From NCBI RefSeq assembly GCF_034521915.1, contig NZ_JAXHLU010000016.1, forward strand, positions 1 through 64,000: a stretch of DNA of 64,000 nucleotides, in the 5' to 3' direction. Both the position numbers and the translations under genes were made by a program. This DNA is from Fodinibius sp034521915 (lineage in GTDB: Bacteria; Bacteroidota; Rhodothermia; Balneolales; Balneolaceae). Shown piece by piece: positions 43,736 through 52,494 of the stretch. Positions within the stretch are counted from its first letter, which is position 1. Each line of letters begins with the position of its first letter. Under the pieces are notes generated by a model. It saw nothing but the letters and a program-made list of their open reading frames with translations. It searched no databases and was not told where the DNA came from.

Positions 43736-44869
43736 CTATGCAAAACGATCTGCCAGCCGGTTAATAAGGTAGCCGCTTTCTTCAAGTGCCTGGGATGCAA
43801 ACTTGCCAAAGAAATCGGTGACGGATTCAAATTCGTTTATAAAGCCTTCCTTGTCATCGTTTTTGACCATTTGTGCCAGCTTGTTGTTGTGCTCGATAAA
43901 TTTGAGCAGTAGCTCACGACGTTCTTCATTGGCGAAAACGATATCCGCATAGAGTTCGGCGCTTTGAGCAAAAATACGTCCCGTCATCATCAACTCGGCG
44001 CGGTAGATAGGTGAAGAATAATCCAGTATATCCTGTGGTTTTAGGTCGTAGGTTTTCATAAACGAGCCGTGAGTGAGTGCCACAAAGTGACGAAGTCCCT
44101 GTACCATATGCATAACGTGATCATGTTTTTCGGCGTCAGCTTCTACTAAGCGCATGCCCCAGAGCTTAGACTGTTCCACCACCCATTTTGAAGCTTCCTT
44201 GTCACGCACCGGACATACGACCATCAGCTGCTTGGAAAGGTTATCTACATCGGGCCCATGCATGGGATGGAGACCCAAAACAGGTCCGTCGTGCACTTCT
44301 TTCATGGCCTCAATAGGTTCGGATTTATTACTGGTGAAATCTGCAAGAATAGTTTCGGAAGATAGCTTGGGTGCCAATCGCTCAATAACCTTCACTGTTA
44401 CGTTAATGGGGACGGAGACAATGGCAAGATCGAGTTTGGGGGCTATTTCTTCGAGTTCGTGCCAATTATGCTTGTCGATTTTGTAAACATGATGACCGGT
44501 TTGCTCGATAATGCGCGCGTAAAGACTCCCCATGCCGCCTTTGGCTCCGACAATAAGGATCTGTTTGGGTTCTTCGGTAGCACGTGGAAACTTGTTTGAA
44601 GATTGGCTTGCTCGGGACGAAGCCATAATCATCCGAAGAAAATCCTCGGCCCAGTCGGGATCGAGATCATGGTCAGCAGCCATTTTGCGAAATTTGTCCG
44701 TCTTTTCATCTTCCCGTTTGGGAGCAAAAATGGGCAACTGATTTTCAATTTTTTTGTCGATGACCTCGTGAACAATCTCCCTTCGCTCGGCCAGAAGTTC
44801 GAGGAGCTTGGAATCAATTTCATCAATGCGATTACGTTGTGGCCCGAGTTTCTTTTCTTTTGGTGTCAT
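43736..44869 (-). CDS. tyrA: Bifunctional chorismate mutase/prephenate dehydrogenase
   Basis: TyrA (T-protein) turns chorismate to prephenate and prephenate to 4-hydroxyphenylpyruvate with NAD+, towards tyrosine. Residues of about 10-95 are an AroQ-type chorismate mutase helix bundle (LGPQRNRIDEIDSKLLELLAERREIV). Next is a Rossmann domain with ILIVGAKGGMGSLYARIIEQ. After it come VLGLHPMHGPDV and MVQGLRHFVALTHG, signature motifs of the dehydrogenase. The length of 377 and the CM-PDH order match E. coli TyrA. It is convergent with the histidine kinase gene, with only 4 bases between them. Confidence 0.94.
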   Translation of the reverse strand: MTPKEKKLGPQRNRIDEIDSKLLELLAERREIVHEVIDKKIENQLPIFAPKREDEKTDKFRKMAADHDLDPDWAEDFLRMIMASSRASQSSNKFPRATEEPKQILIVGAKGGMGSLYARIIEQTGHHVYKIDKHNWHELEEIAPKLDLAIVSVPINVTVKVIERLAPKLSSETILADFTSNKSEPIEAMKEVHDGPVLGLHPMHGPDVDNLSKQLMVVCPVRDKEASKWVVEQSKLWGMRLVEADAEKHDHVMHMVQGLRHFVALTHGSFMKTYDLKPQDILDYSSPIYRAELMMTGRIFAQSAELYADIVFANEERRELLLKFIEHNNKLAQMVKNDDKEGFINEFESVTDFFGKFASQALEESGYLINRLADRFA

Positions 44870-45182
44870 AAACTGTTGATCTGAAAACTACAATATTGTG
44901 CTGAATGTATTTCAGCAGCTAAGCCGGCTAAAATACAAATTTATTGACCGTGAAATAAATTTATCGATCGATTTAACAACGAGCCGGGCGCTGGAAATTA
45001 AATGGAAGCTTTGCTGTCAATTCCCCGAAAAATATGGGATTTTAACAGAATGATTCAGCGCTATTTTCGTTTTATAAATATGTAGTTAAGACCCCCGGGG
45101 TTTTACAGCGAATAGTAATTAAACCCATAGGGTTATATCTTGTTAAACCCCGGGGTCTAAAATAAAGGTAATAATATTTTAT
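44870..45182. repeat. Intergenic region with a large REP-like hairpin
   Basis: This 313-base gap separates divergent tyrA and uvrB and must contain promoters for both. Its clearest element is a long hairpin: about TTAAGACCCCCGGGGTTT at 45086-45103 pairs with AAACCCCGGGGTCTAA at 45145-45160 (one bulged base). An inner hairpin AAACCC-AT-AGGGTT is at 45121-45134. Its CCCCGGGG/AAACCC style is like the hutI hairpin at 6038-6076. No gene was seen. Confidence 0.6.
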
Positions 45183-47234
45183 ATGTCCCATTTTGATTTA
45201 CAGTCTCCCTGGCCGCCGGCCGGAGATCAGCCCGAAGCTATTGAACAGCTGGTAGAGGGTGTTGAAAACGGCGATAAGTATCAGACCTTACTTGGAATTA
45301 CCGGTTCCGGGAAAACCCGTACCATATCCGGTGTAATTGATGAAGTTGAGCGACCAACGCTGGTGATGAGTCACAACAAAACGCTGGCCGCCCAGCTGTA
45401 TCGCGAGCTCAGTGACTTTTTCCCTAATAACAGGGTGGAATTTTTCATCTCCTATTATGATTACTATCAGCCGGAGGCGTACCTCTCCTCGCAGGATAAA
45501 TACATTGAAAAGGATCTGTCGATAAATGATGAAATTCAGCGGCTTCGGCTTCGGGCCACCAGTTCGCTGCTTTCGGGTCGACGAGATGTGATCATCGTCT
45601 CTTCGGTAAGTTGTATTTATGGTATTGGTTCGCCCTCTGAGTATGAAAAGCTGATTATCAACCTGGAAACAGGTACGGAAGTCCCCCGAAATAAGTTGCT
45701 GTATGATTTGGTAGACTTGCACTATACGCGGAACGATCGTGAATTTGAGCGTGGGACATTCCGGGTGCGGGGTGATGTTGTGGATCTGTATCCCGCTTAT
45801 GCGGAACACGGATTGCGCATCTCGTTCTGGGGTGATGAAATCGAAAAAATGGAGATCGTCGATCCGGAAAGCGGTGATGTGTTGGATACAGTAGATGAGT
45901 TTAGGATTTATCCTGCATCGCACTATGTAACGACCGAAGATCGACTCCAGGAGGCCATCGAACAAATTCGTGATGAGCTGCACTGGCGCGTAGGGACTCT
46001 TAACGATGAGGGAAAACATCTCGAGGCCAAACGCCTGGAGCAGCGAACGCTGTTCGACATCGAGATGATGCAGGAGATTGGCTACTGTTCCGGCATTGAA
46101 AATTACTCTCGTTATCTGAGTAATCGTAAGCCGGGCGAACGTCCGTACTGCCTGTTCGATTATTTTCCGGATGACTTTCTGCTGGTTGTGGATGAGAGCC
46201 ACCAGACGGTACCGCAAATTTCTGCCATGTACGGTGGTGACCGATCCCGAAAGGTTGAACTTGTGGAGCACGGTTTTCGCCTGCCATCAGCCATGGATAA
46301 TCGTCCGCTTACCTTTGAAGAATGGGAAGAGGTAACAAATCAGGCCATTTTTGTAAGTGCTACCCCAAGTGATTACGAACTTGAAAAGAGTGGCGGCGCG
46401 GTTGTAGAACAAATTGTACGTCCTACCGGATTGATGGAGCCCGAAATTGAAGTGCGTCCCCTCGATAATCAGATTGACGACCTACTTGAGCAGATTCAGG
46501 AACGTATTGCTAAAGGAGATCGGGTACTTTGTATTACGCTGACCAAGCGATTGAGTGAAGAGCTTAGTGAATATCTCAAAAGCGTAGGTATTTCGGCCGC
46601 TTATATGCACAGCGAGCTCAATGCTATGGAACGTGTTGAAGTACTTTTTAAATTTCGCCGCGGTGATTTTGATGTACTCGTTGGCATTAACCTGCTGCGA
46701 GAGGGAATCGACATTCCCGAGCTTAGTTTGGTGGCTATTTTAGATGCGGACAAAGAAGGATTCCTTCGCTCCGAAACAGCGCTCTTCCAGATTATTGGCC
46801 GAGCTGCCCGAAATGTAGAAGGAAAAGCCATCCTCTACGCCGATAAAATCACCGACAGTATGCGGACTGTAATTGATGAGACCGAGCGACGTCGTAAGAT
46901 CCAGAAAGAGTATAACGAGGAGCACGGTATTACGCCGAAGACCATCGAAAAAGAACTCAAACCGCTCGTAGATCCTGCATTAATTTCGAATAAAGATTTC
47001 GATCTGGATGAGAAAGATGGGGACGGTGAAGATCCGCTTGAAGTCGTAAAAGTGGCTGACGAGGGTATCAAGTACAAGGCCAATCCGGCGATGAACGAAG
47101 TAACCTTTGATGATAAAGAGGAATTTCTGGAGTATCTTCGGGATTCGATGTACACAGCTGCACAGAACATGGAGTTTGAGGAGGCGGCCCGCATTCGCGA
47201 TCAAATAGAACAATTAGAAAACGAATTAGACTGA
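45183..47234 (+). CDS. uvrB: Excinuclease ABC subunit B
   Basis: UvrB is the helicase-like damage verifier in nucleotide excision repair, acting with UvrA and UvrC. The 683-residue protein is full-length. It has Walker A LLGITGSGKTRTISGVI, the beta-hairpin region YYDYYQPEAYLSSQDKYIEKD, the helicase motifs DFLLVVDESHQ, SATPSDYEL and ITLTKRLSEEL, and GINLLREGIDIPELSLVAILDADKEG. A C-terminal UVR motif (DSMYTAAQNMEFEEAARIRD) binds UvrC. The ATG at 45183 gives MSHFDLQSPWPPAGDQPEAI. uvrA and uvrC are not in the window. Confidence 0.98.
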   Translation: MSHFDLQSPWPPAGDQPEAIEQLVEGVENGDKYQTLLGITGSGKTRTISGVIDEVERPTLVMSHNKTLAAQLYRELSDFFPNNRVEFFISYYDYYQPEAYLSSQDKYIEKDLSINDEIQRLRLRATSSLLSGRRDVIIVSSVSCIYGIGSPSEYEKLIINLETGTEVPRNKLLYDLVDLHYTRNDREFERGTFRVRGDVVDLYPAYAEHGLRISFWGDEIEKMEIVDPESGDVLDTVDEFRIYPASHYVTTEDRLQEAIEQIRDELHWRVGTLNDEGKHLEAKRLEQRTLFDIEMMQEIGYCSGIENYSRYLSNRKPGERPYCLFDYFPDDFLLVVDESHQTVPQISAMYGGDRSRKVELVEHGFRLPSAMDNRPLTFEEWEEVTNQAIFVSATPSDYELEKSGGAVVEQIVRPTGLMEPEIEVRPLDNQIDDLLEQIQERIAKGDRVLCITLTKRLSEELSEYLKSVGISAAYMHSELNAMERVEVLFKFRRGDFDVLVGINLLREGIDIPELSLVAILDADKEGFLRSETALFQIIGRAARNVEGKAILYADKITDSMRTVIDETERRRKIQKEYNEEHGITPKTIEKELKPLVDPALISNKDFDLDEKDGDGEDPLEVVKVADEGIKYKANPAMNEVTFDDKEEFLEYLRDSMYTAAQNMEFEEAARIRDQIEQLENELD

Positions 47235-47310
47235 TAAGTTAATAGTTGTTGGTTAATGGTTATTTGGCAACATGTCCCATTAACTAATAACAGATAACCA
47301 ATAACTAAAT

Positions 47311-47863
47311 ATGAGTACCTTAGCATATCTCAAGAGTTTTTTTAAGGATAAAGATGTGGCTTCGGTGACGCCCACCTCACGATTTTGTGTGCGTACCGTC
47401 TGTCAGCCGATCGACTTTTCGAAAGATATAATTATAGTTGAATACGGCGCCGGCGCTGGGGTATTTTCTCACTATTTGCTTGATCATATGACGCCCAATT
47501 CTCAACTGCATCTTTTTGAAACCAATGAGATTTTGTTTGAGAAACTACAGCAGATCGAGGATTCCCGGGCATTGTTTTACGATCAGAGCGTTGAATTTGT
47601 AAACGAATTACTGCCCGAAGATATCATCGGTAAAGTCGACTTTATAATCTCAGGTATTCCCTTTTTCTTTTTTGGATGCGGAAGTCAAATCGTCCATTCT
47701 TGACCAAAGCTATGAGCTGTTGCGCGATGGCGGGGAGTTCCTGGCCTACCAAACATCGGGACATCTCGAGGACCCACTGCGGGAAACCTTCGGAAACGTA
47801 AAAACCTCTTGGGAGTGGCGAAATATACCCCCGATGACGGTGTATCAATCCATCAAAAAATAG
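47311..47863 (+). CDS. Class I SAM methyltransferase (phospholipid/rRNA dimethylase-like), interrupted by a one-base frameshift
   Basis: Residues 1-120 have the methyltransferase start DVASVTPTSRFCVRTV and the SAM motif IIIVEYGAGAGVFSHYLL, followed by LHLFETNEILFEKL and DFIISGIPF, a late motif of PmtA-like enzymes. The frame breaks in a T-rich run (47662-47673). Removing one T joins FII SGIPF to LDAEVKSSILDQSYELL and completes the fold to about 184 residues, ending MTVYQSIKK. Such enzymes are often annotated as phospholipid N-methyltransferases or KsgA-like proteins. Substrate not assigned. Confidence 0.78.
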
Positions 47864-48141
47864 GATAAGTAGAACTGTCAGGTAGCTGCTTGGATTTCGA
47901 ATTAATTAAAGATTTCTCCCATTGGTCGAAATGACAGCTACTTAACATTAAAATCCTTTGATATCTTGAACGCAGTGAGAGATCTTTGTTTACAAAAAAA
48001 AAGAATGATTTACCAAGATGCTCTATTAGAAATTAAAACAAAAAAGCCATTCCATCCGCAATTTTGGGATAGAATGGCTTAATTTTTTTCTGACTATCAA
48101 TAGATCAGACCAATAAAGTCAACGCAAAAGTCGAAGAAAAT
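47864..48141. other. Intergenic gap containing a bidirectional terminator
   Basis: This 278-base gap separates the methyltransferase gene from the convergent rplS operon. A stem of about 14 bp with one mismatch (AAGCCATTCCATCC at 48044-48057, GGATAGAATGGCTT at 48067-48080) is flanked by A-rich DNA on the left and TTTTTTT on the right, so it can end transcripts in both directions. The rest shows no gene. Confidence 0.65.
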
Positions 48142-48576
48142 TTATTCTTCTTCGGCAGCGTTCTGAGCTTCTTCCTTGGCAGCAGCTTTTGCTTCTGCCT
48201 CACGGTTAAGTTCACGTACGTTATCTTGGTTTTGGTCTTTCTCTTTAACTCGCGCAGATTTTCCTTGTCGCTTACGAAGGTAATAGAGCTTGGAGCGCTT
48301 AATATCACCTTGTCGTTTTAGCTCAATTTTAGCGATAAAGGGAGAGTAAAGCGGGAAAATACGCTCAACGCCAATATTTCCTGCGGAAACTTTACGAACC
48401 ATAAAAGTCTGATTGGCACCGCTTCCGCGTCGAGAGATTACAAGTCCCTCAAACTTCTGAATTCGCTCCTTGTCGCCTTCGCGAACGCGATAGTGAACAA
48501 CAACGGTATCGCCGGTTTTAAACTCGGGATACTCATCGTCAATTAATGTCTGTTCTGCTAATTTTAACTTATCCAT
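48142..48576 (-). CDS. rplS: 50S ribosomal protein L19
   Basis: L19 sits at the 30S-50S interface of the ribosome. The 144-residue protein has the family core FKTGDTVVVHYRVREGDKER, FEGLVISRRGSGANQTFMVRK and GVERIFPLYSPFIAKIELKR, then SKLYYLRKRQGKSARVKE. The core is about 115 residues, and this copy adds a tail of 30 residues rich in Ala, Glu and Lys. It is the last gene of the ffh-rpsP-rimM-trmD-rplS unit, 12 bases after trmD. Confidence 0.97.
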   Translation of the reverse strand: MDKLKLAEQTLIDDEYPEFKTGDTVVVHYRVREGDKERIQKFEGLVISRRGSGANQTFMVRKVSAGNIGVERIFPLYSPFIAKIELKRQGDIKRSKLYYLRKRQGKSARVKEKDQNQDNVRELNREAEAKAAAKEEAQNAAEEE

Positions 48577-48588
48577 AATGTTACCTTA

Positions 48589-49287
48589 CTACTGTTCGTT
48601 TCGAAATTTCTTGTAAATATCCGGACGTACTTTCTTTGTACGCTCAAGCGACTGTTGACGTCGCCATTCCTTCACTTTTTGATGATCACCTGATCGCAGC
48701 ACTTTTGGTACTTTCATCCCCTTAAATTCAGCGGGACGCGTATAAACAGGTCCTTCCAGCAAGTTCTCATTTTGGAAAGAGTCCGTAAGTGCACTTTCGG
48801 AGTCGCCTAAAACACCTGGTAATACCCGCACGATGGAATCAACCATCACGAGGGCCGGCAGTTCACCGCCCGAAAGCACATAATCGCCAATGCTGTATGT
48901 TTTGGTGATTAATGAATCTATGACACGCTGATCGACGCCTTTGTAGTGACCGCAAAGAAAAATGAGATTTTGATCAGTCGACAGTCTGTTGGCATCTTCC
49001 TGTTCAAATGGCGTTCCATTTGGAGCCGTAAAAATGATCTCATCATAATCCCGCTGACTTTGCAGGTGCTCAATACAAGAAAAAATCGGCTGTGGTGTTA
49101 ACACCATGCCGGCACCGCCACCGTAGGGATAATCGTCTACCTTGTTATGCTTGTCCTCGGTATAGTCACGCAGATCATGGGTATGGATTTCAACCAATCC
49201 CTCATCCTGTGCATTGCCCACAATACTGTGTTTCAGAGGGCTCTCCAAGAGCTGTGGTACGGCCGATATGATATCAATGCGCATCAT
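48589..49287 (-). CDS. trmD: tRNA (guanine(37)-N1)-methyltransferase
   Basis: TrmD methylates G37 of tRNAs with SAM and prevents frameshifting. The 232-residue protein has a deep trefoil-knot fold with motifs YPYGGGAGMVLTPQPIFSCIE, LIFLCGHYKGVDQRVIDS and YSIGDYVLSGGELPALVMVDS, and the C-terminal YTRPAEFKGMKVPKVLRSGDHQKV. It begins at 49287, directly next to the rimM stop, so translation is probably coupled. Confidence 0.98.
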   Translation of the reverse strand: MMRIDIISAVPQLLESPLKHSIVGNAQDEGLVEIHTHDLRDYTEDKHNKVDDYPYGGGAGMVLTPQPIFSCIEHLQSQRDYDEIIFTAPNGTPFEQEDANRLSTDQNLIFLCGHYKGVDQRVIDSLITKTYSIGDYVLSGGELPALVMVDSIVRVLPGVLGDSESALTDSFQNENLLEGPVYTRPAEFKGMKVPKVLRSGDHQKVKEWRRQQSLERTKKVRPDIYKKFRNEQ

Positions 49288-49827
49288 CTATAATCCTGTA
49301 AGTTGGTTCAGATTTTTGCATTGAATTTGTTTTGCTTCTTCGTCAATATCGACAACATACTCATCCACAAGAGGGATGAGCAACTGCTCTTGTTTATCTG
49401 TGACTACCTGAAGTATTGGATGTGCCGGGTTTTCCAGCATTTCTTCTACCTCACCAATGGATTGTCCATCGCTTACTATGGCGAAGGATGTCAGATCCAG
49501 CGGCAGTGCATCCGTATCAAGCAGAGATTCAACGATCTCGCGATCGGCAAAGACCGAAGAATTTTTAAGATTTTCGGCCTGCGTGCGATCCGTTACGTGT
49601 TCAAATTTTACAAAGAACGAAAGCCGATTATTTTTTTCCTGCACCCGAACCGACTCAATCCGAGCGGGGACTAAATCCCCTCTGGCCGTTTCAATACGGA
49701 CCAGATCAAGAGCATCAAAAAGTGTTGGCGCGTAAATATCGGGAATAATCAATACTTCTCCCTGTACGCCGTGTGATCGGGAAATATACCCGATCTTTTC
49801 ATACTGGTTTTCAATAGGTTCCAGCAT
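49288..49827 (-). CDS. rimM: 16S rRNA processing protein RimM
   Basis: RimM helps assemble the head of the 30S subunit and binds S19. The 179-residue protein has the start YEKIGYISRSHGVQGEVLI, a classic RimM motif, and a PRC-barrel C-terminus (SIGEVEEMLENPAHPILQVV, LLIPLVDEYVVDIDEEAKQI). Its position between rpsP and trmD is the conserved one. Length is normal. Confidence 0.96.
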   Translation of the reverse strand: MLEPIENQYEKIGYISRSHGVQGEVLIIPDIYAPTLFDALDLVRIETARGDLVPARIESVRVQEKNNRLSFFVKFEHVTDRTQAENLKNSSVFADREIVESLLDTDALPLDLTSFAIVSDGQSIGEVEEMLENPAHPILQVVTDKQEQLLIPLVDEYVVDIDEEAKQIQCKNLNQLTGL

Positions 49828-49879
49828 CTGCTTATCCAGATTTACTAAACTTCTAAAGTTTAGTAAATCTATTAGCTAA

Positions 49880-50791
49880 TTAGCTATTTTCTTTCTTATC
49901 ATCCCAGGCACGCTGAACGGTAACCCGATCTTCGTCATCAGGGACAAAGCCTTCAAGCTCATCAAGAGGTGTATTTTCGATATGTTCGATAGCCTCTTTG
50001 GCTAACATATCAGTAGATACTTGTGCTTCGGACTCTTCATCTTCATCCGCAACATCTTCAGTATCTTCGTCTTCTTCCTCTTCATCATCAGAAGCTTCAA
50101 CCTTTTCTTCTTCGGTATCTTCTTCCTTGGCTTCGGCTTCCTCTTCGGCAGATTCGTCCTCGTCAGACTCCTCTTCCTGAGCTTCAGCTTCGACCTCTTC
50201 AGTTTCCTCTTTCTCAGCGGCCTCTTCTTTCACTTCCTCATCGGCAGTTTCTTCTTTTGCCTCAGCTTCTTGCTGCTTTTCCTCTTCAGCGGCCTCAACT
50301 TCTTCAGCATCTTCTTCGTCTTCATCCTCGTCAGACGCCAATGCTTCCTGTTTGGCTTTTTCTTTGGCAGCTTCTTCAGCTTTCTTCTTAAGCTGCTTCT
50401 GGAATTCTTTTTCTTCGGCTTCCAAGAGTGCCTGCTGACGTTCTTTGCGCGTAGGAACTTCTTTTTCCTTTTCCTCGCGACGTTCACGCCATTCAGCAAG
50501 AGCTTCTTCAATTTCTTCTTCCGACTTACCCCAGCGAATCAGGTGCATTTCGTACATGATACCTTCATCCTTGAAAATAGAACGAACGGTATCGGTGGGC
50601 TGGGCTCCCTGCTTTAACCAGTGAAGCGCACGCTCACGATTTAAATCAAGCTGATTTTTAGGGGTTACGTTATCAAAACGACCTAAATCTTCAATAATAC
50701 GGCCATCTCTGGGTTTGCGGTTATCCGCAACGACAATGTGATGGATCGGTCGCTTCTTTCGACCTCTACGTTGTAATCTTATTCTTAACAA
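49880..50791 (-). CDS. rpsP: 30S ribosomal protein S16 with very long acidic C-terminal extension
   Basis: S16 is a 30S assembly protein. Residues 1-95 have the canonical fold: MLRIRLQRRGRKKRPIHHIV, RDGRIIEDLGRFDN and ERALHWLKQGAQPTDTVRSI. The usual length is 80-100 residues, or up to about 180 in Bacteroidota, but this one has 303. A charged coiled-coil-like segment follows the core, then some 100 residues of nearly pure Glu, Ala, Asp and Lys. The last 40 residues are of mixed composition (EHIENTPLDELEGFVPDDED, VQRAWDDKK) and may be a folded motif. It is in a normal operon place between ffh and rimM. Confidence 0.95.
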   Translation of the reverse strand: MLRIRLQRRGRKKRPIHHIVVADNRKPRDGRIIEDLGRFDNVTPKNQLDLNRERALHWLKQGAQPTDTVRSIFKDEGIMYEMHLIRWGKSEEEIEEALAEWRERREEKEKEVPTRKERQQALLEAEEKEFQKQLKKKAEEAAKEKAKQEALASDEDEDEEDAEEVEAAEEEKQQEAEAKEETADEEVKEEAAEKEETEEVEAEAQEEESDEDESAEEEAEAKEEDTEEEKVEASDDEEEEDEDTEDVADEDEESEAQVSTDMLAKEAIEHIENTPLDELEGFVPDDEDRVTVQRAWDDKKENS

Positions 50792-50869
50792 TGGATTATT
50801 TCTTAGTTATAAATTTAAATTTGCGTTGATTTCAAATAGAGGATATTGTCGGAATCTTGCGCAATATAT

Positions 50870-50900
50870 TTTTATAAAAATGCCGGACTGGGCTAAACAG
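50870..50900 (-). terminator. Terminator or attenuator between ffh and rpsP
   Basis: Read on the minus strand, the stem TGCCGACT/AGTCCGGCA (one bulge) is followed by TTTTTATA. It lies 16 bases after the ffh stop and about 80 bases before the rpsP start. It could end the ffh transcript or attenuate transcription into the translation genes. Confidence 0.65.
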
Positions 50901-50915
50901 TCGGCATCAATGGTG

Positions 50916-52271
50916 TTAACCAAATGGTAAATTTCCTCTCATACCCTTCATGCCTTGCATTAATTTACCCATCTTGCCCATGCCGGAGAACGACTTCATC
51001 ATCTTCTTCATCTGCTCAAACTGCTTCAACAGATCGTTGATATCCGAAACGCGTGTTCCGGATCCCTTGGCGATGCGTCGTTTTCGTGTGGCATTTAGAA
51101 TATCCGGATTGTGTTTCTCTTCCGGGGTCATTGAGCAAATAATGGCTTCAATGGGCTTGAAGGAATCTTCATCAATTTCTTTGTCAGATTCTTGCAGGGC
51201 TTTGCCGGCTCCCGGAATCATTCCAACGAGATCCGAAATGTTACCCATGCTTTTCACTTGCTGTAGCTGCTGGTAAAAGTCGTCGAGATCAAACTCATCA
51301 GACTTAATCTTTTTCTGCAGCTTTTGTGCTTCTTCTTCATCAAATTCTTTTTGTGCTTTCTCCACGAGTGATACCACATCACCCATACCGAGAATACGTT
51401 TCGACATTCGCTCGGGATAGAAGGGAGCAAGTGCATCCAGCTTTTCGCCGGTGCTTACAAACTTGATCGGTTTTTGGACCACCTTCTTAATTGAAAGGGC
51501 CGCCCCGCCGCGGGTATCACCGTCAAGCTTGGTTAATACTACGCCATCGTAATTGATGACCTCGTTAAATTCTTTTGCGGTATTTACTGCATCTTGTCCC
51601 GTCATGGAGTCAACGATGAACAGTGTTTCATGTGGCTCAACAGCTTCTTTAATCTCAGCCACTTCGTTCATCATCTTCTCATCCACGTGCATGCGCCCGG
51701 CCGTATCTATAATAACAGTATCAAGCGCCAGGCTTTTGGCCATTGAAACGGCCTCCTTGGCAGCACGAACAGCGTCCTTTTGGTCAATCGAGTAGACGGG
51801 AACGTCAATTTGATTGGCCAGTGTTTTAAGCTGATCAATTGCAGCCGGACGATAAACGTCGGCGGCTGCTAAAATAGGATTGCGATTGTTTTCCTGTTTC
51901 AAGTACCGAGCCAGCTTGGCGCTGAAGGTTGTTTTACCGGAACCCTGGAGGCCGGCAATCAAAATAACCGTGGGCGGTGTGTGAGCAACAGAGATATCCA
52001 CACGCTCTTGACCTAAGATATCGGTTAGCTCATCGTGTACAATTTTGGTAAACTGCTGCCCGGGATTGACGGCCTTAAGCACGTCTTCGCCCATTGCGCG
52101 CTCTTTAACCTTGTTCGTGAACTCTTTGGCTACCTCATAGTTCACATCGGCATCAAGCAGGGCGCGACGTATTTCTCTCACCGTCTCCGCAATATTGACG
52201 TCGGTAATCTTAGCTTCGCCTTTCAGCTTCTGAAAGGCGCTATCTAATTTTGATGAGAGATCTTGAAACAT
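50916..52271 (-). CDS. ffh: Signal recognition particle protein Ffh
   Basis: Ffh binds signal sequences and the 4.5S RNA and targets ribosomes to FtsY at the membrane. The 451-residue protein has an N-domain, a GTPase with G1 GLQGSGKTTFSAKLA, DTAGRMHVDEKMMNE, TKLDGDTRGGAAL, and a C-terminal methionine-rich M domain (FEQMKKMMKSFSGMGKMGKL) that ends GMRGNLPFG. All features fit. It is upstream of rpsP on the minus strand with a hairpin in between. Confidence 0.98.
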   Translation of the reverse strand: MFQDLSSKLDSAFQKLKGEAKITDVNIAETVREIRRALLDADVNYEVAKEFTNKVKERAMGEDVLKAVNPGQQFTKIVHDELTDILGQERVDISVAHTPPTVILIAGLQGSGKTTFSAKLARYLKQENNRNPILAAADVYRPAAIDQLKTLANQIDVPVYSIDQKDAVRAAKEAVSMAKSLALDTVIIDTAGRMHVDEKMMNEVAEIKEAVEPHETLFIVDSMTGQDAVNTAKEFNEVINYDGVVLTKLDGDTRGGAALSIKKVVQKPIKFVSTGEKLDALAPFYPERMSKRILGMGDVVSLVEKAQKEFDEEEAQKLQKKIKSDEFDLDDFYQQLQQVKSMGNISDLVGMIPGAGKALQESDKEIDEDSFKPIEAIICSMTPEEKHNPDILNATRKRRIAKGSGTRVSDINDLLKQFEQMKKMMKSFSGMGKMGKLMQGMKGMRGNLPFG

Positions 52272-52494
52272 GAATTATTAACTATCTAATCTTTAAAACT
52301 ATATATGTATTCCCGAATAGAGCATGGGAATAAGAGTCCCGCAAAATAAGGACATTTTTTTGTGTTATCAACAGAATTATTTGTTATAAATATTGGCAAG
52401 GATTCGAGAAAATGTGTAATCATAGTTTTTATGATTCTTTTATTATCTTCCGACAGAAATCTGTTGAATTTTAAGAAATTGAGGATACTTTTTT
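52272..52494. other. Divergent promoter region between ffh and fabI
   Basis: AT-rich spacer of 223 bases without any recognised gene or repeat. GAGGA at 52481-52485 is a suitable ribosome binding site for the fabI ATG at 52495. Promoters must be here but no clear -33/-7 pair could be chosen. Confidence 0.4.

Noticed and set aside
45288..46271. A 327-codon minus-strand frame inside uvrB.
   Set aside because: It is antisense to strongly conserved helicase motifs and has no recognisable features or start signal. It is a shadow frame.
50021..50617. Long plus-strand frames opposite rpsP (up to 198 codons, rich in Phe, Leu and Ser).
   Set aside because: They mirror the low-complexity Glu/Ala codons of the S16 tail. 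No ribosome binding site or recognisable domain is present.
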